This document shows positions 5,081 to 9,064 of a stretch of 9,064 bases of DNA, piece by piece. The stretch is from DASUBV01 sp035532295 (lineage in GTDB: Bacteria > Actinomycetota > Actinomycetes > Streptosporangiales > Streptosporangiaceae). A program made the position numbers and the translations under genes. The stretch lies in assembly GCA_035532295.1 (NCBI GenBank), contig DATKRH010000157.1:1-9064 (forward strand). The letters run 5' to 3'. Numbering within the stretch: position 1 is the first letter of the stretch; each line of letters starts with the position of its first letter. Below the pieces are notes generated by a model. It was not told the origin of the DNA. It worked only from the letters and a program-made list of their open reading frames with translations, and did no database searches.

Positions 5081-6590
5081 AGGTCTCGCGCAGCGCCTTC
5101 TTCAGGATCTTGCCGGTCCCGGTGCGCGGCAGGTCGTCGGTGAACCGCACCGACCTCGGGATCTTGTATCGGGCGAGGCGTCCATTCAGGAAAGCGAGAA
5201 TGTCCTGCTCTCGGGCTTGCGCACCTGACCGCAGCACGACTACTGCCCGGCCGACCTCGCCCCACTTCTCGTCCGGCACGCCGATCACGCCGCACTCGGC
5301 CACGGCCGGATGCCCGCGCAGCACGTTTTCTACCTCGGCCGGGTAGATGTTCTCGCCGCCGGAGATGATCACGTCCTTCACCCGGTCCACCACGAAGACA
5401 TACCCGTCCTCGTCGGCCACGGCCACGTCCCCCGAGCGCAGCCATGTCCCGCCGGCGAGTGCCCGGGCCGAGGCCCCCGGCTGGTTCCAGTACCCGCGCA
5501 TCACGTTGGGGCCAGCCACGACGATCTCGCCGCGTTCCCCCTGGTCGGCCTCTGTGAGGTCCGGGCGGACAATCCGGACGTCGGTGAAGAAGTGCGGGAC
5601 GCCCGCCGAGCCCGCCTTGCGCCCGGCATTCTCGGAGTCGATCAGCAGCGCGCCGGGTGCGGTCTCGGTCATCCCGTACCCCTGGATGAAGCTCAGGCCC
5701 CGGCTCAGGTACGCGCGGATGGTGGCGTCCGGGACCGGCGCTCCGCCGCAGAGCAGGGTACGCAGGCTGGACACGTCCGCGTCCGGCCACTGGGGCAAGG
5801 CGGCCAGCGCGTCATAGATGGCGGGTACGCCGAACATCGTGGTGACCCGGTGCCGGGCGATCAGCTCCAGGGCCCGCCGCGGCTCGAACGTCGGCTCGAT
5901 GACTACGGTGCCGCCCTTGAGCAGGACGGGCAGGCAGAGCATGTTGAGGGCGGCCGTGTGGAAGAGCGGGGCCACCGCGAGGCCTACCTCGTCGTGCGCG
6001 ACATCAGCGTCCACCAGCACGTTGACAGCGTTCCAGGTGACATTCCCGTGGGTCAGCGTCGCGCCCTTGGCCTGGCCGGTGGTGCCCGAGGTGTACATGA
6101 TCAGGCAGGGATCCGCCAGGCTGACAGCCTCGTCGACCCAGGCCGGGCCGCCTCCCGTGAGCAGCTCCTCGTAGCCACGGGCGCCGTCGGCCGGCCCGGC
6201 TAGCGCCACGAGCTGACGCACTGCCAGCTCGCCGCGAATCTCGCCCAGCACCCCTGCCTGTGCCGCCGCGTAGAACAGGACCTGACTCCCCGAGTCGGCC
6301 AGGTGATGGGCGAGCTCGGGCCCGGCCAGGCGCATATTGAGCGGAACGAAGATCCCGCCCGCGGCCCAGGTCGCGAACATCGTCTCGAAGAAGGAAGGAT
6401 GGTTCGGGCCAAGATAGGCAACCCGGTCCCCGGCGGTGACGCCCAGCCCGCGCAGCGCCCCCGCCAGCCGGGCTACCCGGTCGTGCAGCTGCGCGTAACT
6501 GAGCTCCGCGCCGCCGTGCAGCAGGGCAATCCGGCCGGGGCTCTTGCGAGCCCGGCGTGCCGTCCAGGAGCCGACGCCCTCGTTGCGCAA
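5070..6590 (-). CDS. AMP-forming acyl-CoA synthetase (FadD-like)
   Basis: The 506-residue enzyme of the ANL superfamily activates a carboxylic acid as acyl-AMP and then acyl-CoA. Core motifs are complete: P-loop MYTSGTTGQAKG (165-176), GVPAIYD (254-260), QGYGMTETAPG (303-313), RSGDVAVADEDGYVFVVDR (385-403), hinge KDVIISGGENIYPAEVE (405-421), and catalytic K494 in PRTGTGKILKK. It is a normal-length, apparently intact gene. The substrate cannot be read from the motifs; medium/long-chain fatty, aryl-acetic, cinnamic or dicarboxylic acids are all known in this group. The start is TTG 6590: the N-terminus RNEGVGSWTARRARKSP resembles that of actinobacterial relatives, and only 8 codons separate it from an in-frame stop at 6615-6617, with no ATG or GTG. 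The gene lies 55 bases after the DUF1348 gene in the same direction and probably shares its transcript. It might supply a CoA ester to the nearby catabolic block, but this is unproven. Confidence 0.88.
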   Translation of the reverse strand: MRNEGVGSWTARRARKSPGRIALLHGGAELSYAQLHDRVARLAGALRGLGVTAGDRVAYLGPNHPSFFETMFATWAAGGIFVPLNMRLAGPELAHHLADSGSQVLFYAAAQAGVLGEIRGELAVRQLVALAGPADGARGYEELLTGGGPAWVDEAVSLADPCLIMYTSGTTGQAKGATLTHGNVTWNAVNVLVDADVAHDEVGLAVAPLFHTAALNMLCLPVLLKGGTVVIEPTFEPRRALELIARHRVTTMFGVPAIYDALAALPQWPDADVSSLRTLLCGGAPVPDATIRAYLSRGLSFIQGYGMTETAPGALLIDSENAGRKAGSAGVPHFFTDVRIVRPDLTEADQGERGEIVVAGPNVMRGYWNQPGASARALAGGTWLRSGDVAVADEDGYVFVVDRVKDVIISGGENIYPAEVENVLRGHPAVAECGVIGVPDEKWGEVGRAVVVLRSGAQAREQDILAFLNGRLARYKIPRSVRFTDDLPRTGTGKILKKALRETYGG

Positions 6591-6645
6591 CCTGCCGCTC
6601 CGCTCAGCTCGGGGTCAGGCGCAGCAGCCTGGCCGCATTGTGGAG

Positions 6646-7113
6646 TTACTGGAGGGGGATGTCGTGGTCGGCGCCGCGCTCATGCTCGGGCCGGGGTCCG
6701 AAGTAGCGGCGGTCGGCCTCGCTGATGGGGAGGTCGTTGATGCTGGCTTCGCGGCGGCTCATGAGGCCACGCTCGTCGAACTCCCACAGTTCGTTGCCGT
6801 AGCTGCGGTACCACTGGCCGGCGGCGTTATGCCATTCGTACTGGAACCGAACCGCGATGCGGTTCTCGCGGAACCCCCAGAGGCTCTTGCGGAGCACGTA
6901 GTCCAGTTCGCGTTCCCATTTGCCGGTGAGAAACTCGATGATCGCGGCGCGGCCGGTGAGGAAGGTATCGCGGTTACGCCAGTCGGAGTCTTCGGTGTAG
7001 GCGAGGGCGACGCGATGCGGGTCGCGCGTGTTCCAGGCGTCTTCGGCGGCTTGGACCTTCTGGGTGGCGGTGTCGAGGGCAAATGGCGGGAACGGCGGGC
7101 GGGGCTCGGACAT
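6646..7113 (-). CDS. DUF1348 / NTF2-like small protein
   Basis: The 155-residue protein matches DUF1348 (PF07080), a SnoaL/NTF2-like alpha+beta cone fold. It opens with PPFALDTATQKVQAAEDAWNTRDP, continues with VALAYTEDSDWRNRDTFLTGR and KWERELDYVLRKSLWGF, and then has the conserved NRIAVRFQYEWHNAAGQWYRSYGNELWEFDERGLM block and ASINDLPI. The length is typical and the gene appears intact. No enzymatic function is established for the family; the cone fold usually binds a small hydrophobic ligand. ATG 7113 is chosen over GTG 7134 because GGGAGAG lies 4 bases upstream of it and homology starts just after. It sits 34 bases after the CtaG-like gene and 55 before the synthetase gene, all co-directional. 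Confidence 0.85.
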   Translation of the reverse strand: MSEPRPPFPPFALDTATQKVQAAEDAWNTRDPHRVALAYTEDSDWRNRDTFLTGRAAIIEFLTGKWERELDYVLRKSLWGFRENRIAVRFQYEWHNAAGQWYRSYGNELWEFDERGLMSRREASINDLPISEADRRYFGPRPEHERGADHDIPLQ

Positions 7114-7147
7114 GTGGCTCTCCCTGTCTGGCACAGTCGGCCGATGC

Positions 7148-7945
7148 TCAGGTCGATGATGAGCGCCAGCCCCGGGGCGGGCGTGGCCAGCCGCCGAGGC
7201 CGGGGCCGAGAACGTCGGTATCGCCGACCCGGCGGAGCTCCTCGTCGGGATCCTCGCTATCGCGCAGCCAGGCGATCAGCATGGCGTAGAAAACGGGCGC
7301 AAAGCAGAGCGCCGGGACCGCCCACATGACCGCGACCGCGAGCTGCTGATCAACGGCGGTGCTCAGGCCGTACCCGGCGGCATGCCGATACGCGGCGAAC
7401 CAAGTCCCGCGGGACATGCCCATGATGTAGGCGAGGGCCCAGATCGTCCACATGGCCACCGCTGCCGTCGCGGCGCGCCCCGGAGGGGACAGCCGGGGCG
7501 GCAACGGCGGGGCCCCTGCCAGCTCAAGCCAGACGGCCGATCCGCCGGCGAGCAGGGACACCAGCTCAGCCGCGGTCAAGGCCGGGTCGCCGGGCAGCGC
7601 GTTCACGGCCACGGGCAAGCGCCAGGCGATCACCACGGCGATGAACGCCACCAGCGTCACTGCTGGCCGGGACACGCCCGGCCAGCGGGCCGGCGCGAGG
7701 CGGCGGACGACTCCGGGCGAGCGATCATGGTGGCGGGACAGGCGCAGGAAGCGCCACGGCGCGCCGAGCACCAGCAGACCGGGCGCCGCAACCGCGAAGA
7801 TCACGAACTGCAGTGTCTCGGCGAACGCGTACTGCCGTGCATAGCTCCCCACCGGTGGCAGCAGCACGCCGAGGATCAGGCCAACCGCAGCCAGGGCGAG
7901 CCAGGGCCGGAGACGCGCGAGCCAGGTCCGCACCGCGACCCCCAA
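7148..7945 (-). CDS. CtaG-like integral membrane protein (cytochrome c oxidase assembly family, divergent)
   Basis: The 265-residue frame is strongly hydrophobic, with likely membrane segments near 13-33, 42-62, 93-112, 121-141, 160-178 and 205-228. Conserved landmarks of the caa3_CtaG family (PF09678) are AAPGLLVLGAPWRFLRL, W-x-LP (WRLPVAV), MWTIWALAYIMGM and DQQLAVAVMWAVPALCF. CtaG-type proteins help assemble the CuA/CuB oxidase in the cytoplasmic membrane. Histidines usual in this family (in the QH-M, WH-P and EH-like positions) appear replaced here: ETLQF, WRLP, AAELVSL. A changed function, or lost copper binding, is therefore possible. The start is uncertain: TTG 7945 gives the longest frame, while GTG 7933 has GGGGG 5 bases upstream and may be the true start. 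The C-terminal 30 residues are Gly/Pro/Arg-rich and cytoplasmic. No oxidase subunit genes are nearby. Confidence 0.7.
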   Translation of the reverse strand: MGVAVRTWLARLRPWLALAAVGLILGVLLPPVGSYARQYAFAETLQFVIFAVAAPGLLVLGAPWRFLRLSRHHDRSPGVVRRLAPARWPGVSRPAVTLVAFIAVVIAWRLPVAVNALPGDPALTAAELVSLLAGGSAVWLELAGAPPLPPRLSPPGRAATAAVAMWTIWALAYIMGMSRGTWFAAYRHAAGYGLSTAVDQQLAVAVMWAVPALCFAPVFYAMLIAWLRDSEDPDEELRRVGDTDVLGPGLGGWPRPPRGWRSSST

Positions 7946-8040
7946 GATCTTGTCGATGACTCAGAGACGAACGGTACCCATCATCGGGCCCCGTCGCCCC
8001 GTCGCGCTAGCCTGACAAGCCGCAGCAAGAGTGCCGGCAG

Positions 8041-8307
8041 TCAGTATCGCCGGTCTTCGCGGCGTTCCTTGCGGCGTCTGTGGCGACGCATGACACTCAC
8101 CCCGAACCACACCAAGGCCCCAAATAGCGCCATCGCGATCGTGTAGACCCACAGCGGCCAGATAAAGCTCCAGGCGAGGAAGTGGAACCTGACGTCCGCC
8201 CGGTTCTGGATGACGAAGATGAGCAATACCGCCAGGCCGCAGAGCGAGGCGATCGCCCCGCCGCCTAGTCGCCGACCTTCTTGTTTCGCTTCACCCCGTT
8301 GACTCAT
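8041..8307 (-). CDS. LapA-domain small membrane protein
   Basis: The 88-residue protein has two membrane helices (about 16-34 and 51-73). Between them IQNRADVRFHFLAWSFIWPLW matches the LapA/DUF1049 (PF06305) pattern of I-x-N-x(2)-V-x-(V/F)-x-F-L. The N-terminus is charged and the C-terminus is a very basic tail (RRHRRRKERREDRR). In E. coli LapA/LapB act in envelope lipopolysaccharide control; in Gram-positive actinobacteria the role of such proteins is not known. ATG 8307 is chosen because GAGGAGGG lies 4 bases upstream; the open frame continues back to 8430 but without similarity. It ends 95 bases before the CtaG-like gene, and that gap holds no clear terminator, only a duplicated CGACGGGG. 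Confidence 0.8.
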   Translation of the reverse strand: MSQRGEAKQEGRRLGGGAIASLCGLAVLLIFVIQNRADVRFHFLAWSFIWPLWVYTIAMALFGALVWFGVSVMRRHRRRKERREDRRY

Positions 8308-8422
8308 CACACCCTCCTCACCACACATGACACCCGCAGGACGCTGCCAGCCCCGGTGTCCGCGCCTGGACGGGACGTAACGCGGCACGTCCATGCTCGT
8401 GCCACTTGCCCGCTCAACGACA

Positions 8423-8436
8423 GGGCACAAAGTCCC
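8423..8436. promoter_or_regulatory. Imperfect DevR/DosR-like box
   Basis: GGGCACAAAGTCCC agrees at 11 of 14 positions with the core GGGACTWWAGTCCC bound by the actinobacterial dormancy/hypoxia regulator DevR (DosR). The right half (AGTCCC) is perfect. It lies 116-129 bases upstream of the lapA start. One imperfect site is weak evidence, and no DevR regulator is in view. Confidence 0.25.
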
Positions 8437-8451
8437 CGGCTGGGCGTTCGG

Positions 8452-8480
8452 GATGCCGGCCGTATCCTGGATGAGTGTTA
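8452..8480. repeat. Second copy of a short sequence also found at 3351-3383
   Basis: Both places read GAT..CGGC.GTATCCT, then ATGAGT, then GTTA, with a gap of 5 (left) or 2 (right) bases before ATGAGT. TATCCT (8463-8468) fits a + strand -10, and a GTG follows 6 bases later at 8475. On the other strand AGGATAC faces lapA, as the left copy faces the catabolic block. Confidence 0.35.
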
Positions 8481-8549
8481 GGCGAGGGCGAGTGGCCCCC
8501 GGGGTGGCGGGGTGAACCGGCCGGAGGACTGTGGCTGATGGGGCACGGC

Positions 8550-8571
8550 CCCACCATTACCGAGTGGTGGG
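8550..8571 (-). terminator. Weak hairpin downstream of yciI
   Basis: CCCACCA (8550-8556) and TGGTGGG (8565-8571) form a 7-bp stem with an 8-base loop, 43 bases past the yciI stop. There is no T tract after it on the minus strand. Next to it GGGGC/GCCCC (8540-8552) forms a smaller hairpin. Termination here is possible but not shown. Confidence 0.25.
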
Positions 8572-8614
8572 CTCGCCTCGCCGCCGCCCGGGCTGCGCGG
8601 CCGGCGGGACAAGA

Positions 8615-8908
8615 TCATCCGTCGCGGCCGCGCAGGATGCCGAGCCGGTACGGCCGAAGGTCGCCGCGCATGTGCCCGCCGCTGGTGACCGGCTCGCCTG
8701 CCACGATGCGCTGCGCCGCCTCCTCGCCGGGTGCCTCGAAGATCGCGATCCCGGTGTTGACCTGGCCCAAGCACGGACCCGCCGCGATCAGCACCCCATC
8801 GGCCAGCAGCTTGCGAAGCCAGGCGGCATGCTCCTCAAAGGCAGCCCGCTCGATGTCGCTCATGGTCGCCATGAAGTCGTCGCGCGGGGGATGCAGGAAG
8901 AAGCCCAT
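8615..8908 (-). CDS. YciI-family small protein
   Basis: The 97-residue protein matches the YciI/DGPF-like ferredoxin fold family (PF03795). It starts with FFLHPPRDDF, continues with MSDIERAAFEEHAAWLRKLLADGVLIAAGPCLG and NTGIAIFEAP, and ends with GHMRGDLRPYRLGILRG. Family members are small dimers, some with a His-Asp catalytic pair; no reaction is established for this subgroup. ATG 8908 begins right at the first conserved strand, one or two residues shorter than typical (M-x-Y/F-x-(V/L)-FLHPPR). There is no good ribosome binding site before it, and the frame extends back to 9055 through the opposing MTHFR-like sequence. The coding start overlaps the only possible nearby ATG of that + strand gene, so the promoter of yciI may have been replaced by a rearrangement. 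Confidence 0.78.
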   Translation of the reverse strand: MGFFLHPPRDDFMATMSDIERAAFEEHAAWLRKLLADGVLIAAGPCLGQVNTGIAIFEAPGEEAAQRIVAGEPVTSGGHMRGDLRPYRLGILRGRDG

Positions 8909-9064
8909 TCGCTCACACGCCGTACGCGCGCTGCGCTGGGCTCGGTCAGCCTGGCGCTGCACGTGCGCCAGCAGCGGGGCGTCGAGACGATCGCGACCGT
9001 CACGACGTGGGACAAGACGATCATGGCCCTGCAGGCCGACCTGCTGGGCGCCCATGCGCTGGGC
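8891..9064 (+). CDS. N-terminal part of a second MTHFR-family protein (3' end outside window; 5' end probably truncated)
   Basis: From ATG 8891 the + strand frame is open to the window edge (58 codons). After about 12 unconvincing residues it reads RAALGSVSLALHVRQQRGVETIATVTTWDKTIMALQADLLGAHALG. This matches the second and third barrel segments of MTHFR-type proteins, where a helix leads to G-(V/I)-E-T-I and a strand, then D-x-(T/N)-x-(I/L)-x-(A/G)-(L/M)-Q-(A/S)-DLLGA. The preceding 40-50 residues, including the first strand with the catalytic glutamate, are not encoded upstream in any frame, because that DNA is yciI. ATG 8891 lies inside yciI by 18 bases. It could be a 5'-deleted gene, or the real start and missing part were lost at this junction. 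The same family ends at 233 on the left edge. Confidence 0.55.
   Translation, partial: MQEEAHSLTRRTRAALGSVSLALHVRQQRGVETIATVTTWDKTIMALQADLLGAHALG

Larger units (their letters stand above)
8308..8614. other. 307-bp region without a supported gene
   Basis: This gap separates the yciI stop from the lapA start. Open frames here are short or antisense; a + strand frame from GTG 8475 stays open to the window end but runs through the yciI antisense and resembles nothing known to me. The gap contains several GGAC/GTCC half-sites (8341-8436), an inverted repeat GGACGT/ACGTCC (8373-8378 and 8387-8392), a short sequence shared with the region at 3351-3383, and a hairpin at 8550-8571. It most likely holds the lapA promoter and the end of the yciI transcript. 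Confidence 0.5.

Noticed and set aside
6544..7329. + strand open frame across the DUF1348 gene
   Set aside because: It is antisense to a well-conserved gene and shows no motif.
8475..9064. + strand frame open from GTG 8475 to the window end, after a TATCCT
   Set aside because: It is mostly antisense to yciI, third-position GC in its first 50 codons looked lower than in the real genes, and I recognise no family. The leaderless-like start was tempting but not enough.
1..9064. Mobile element or genomic island carrying the catabolic block
   Set aside because: No transposase, integrase, terminal inverted repeats or target duplications are visible, and base composition looks uniform by eye; the two MTHFR pieces are different parts of the gene and cannot be compared as repeats here.

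Overview
The window looks like a high-GC actinobacterial chromosome: GC-rich codon third positions, GTG/TTG starts, likely leaderless promoters, and gene families common in that phylum. Nearly everything is coding. No tRNA, rRNA, CRISPR array, transposase or integrase is visible.

Left part (1-3402). The 3' end of a methylenetetrahydrofolate reductase (MTHFR)-family gene runs in on the + strand and meets a minus-strand catabolic block convergently, the two stops overlapping in one CTAG. The block reads right to left: a remnant of a DapA/NanA-type (class I pyruvate) aldolase, a CHMS dehydrogenase (HpaE-like), and a homoprotocatechuate 2,3-dioxygenase (HpaD-like) with all its active-site residues. 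This is the meta-cleavage route for 3,4-dihydroxyphenylacetate. The block looks damaged: the aldolase has lost its N-terminal half and perhaps its natural C-terminal frame, and the dehydrogenase and dioxygenase are joined out of frame with no dehydrogenase stop and no normal dioxygenase start.

Middle (3403-5080). A cyclase-family (PF04199) metal hydrolase gene and a GntR/FCD regulator gene diverge from a 148-bp region. A 9-mer (ATCGTATAG) occurs three times between 3366 and 4368: upstream of the catabolic block, at the cyclase start and just inside gntR. It is a candidate operator linking regulator, cyclase and aromatic block.

Right part (5070-9064). On the minus strand follow, in transcription order, a YciI-family protein, a 307-bp gap with regulatory-looking repeats, a small LapA-like membrane protein, a CtaG-like membrane protein, a DUF1348/NTF2-like protein and an acyl-CoA synthetase; the last three are closely spaced and could be one operon. 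At the right edge the + strand encodes an N-terminal part of a second MTHFR-family protein that lacks its usual first strand and runs head-on into the yciI start.

I found no clearly new system. The most interesting features are the eroded or rearranged homoprotocatechuate block, the repeated putative GntR operator, and MTHFR-family genes at both edges, which suggests (inference only) a link between aryl methyl-ether and arylacetate catabolism.
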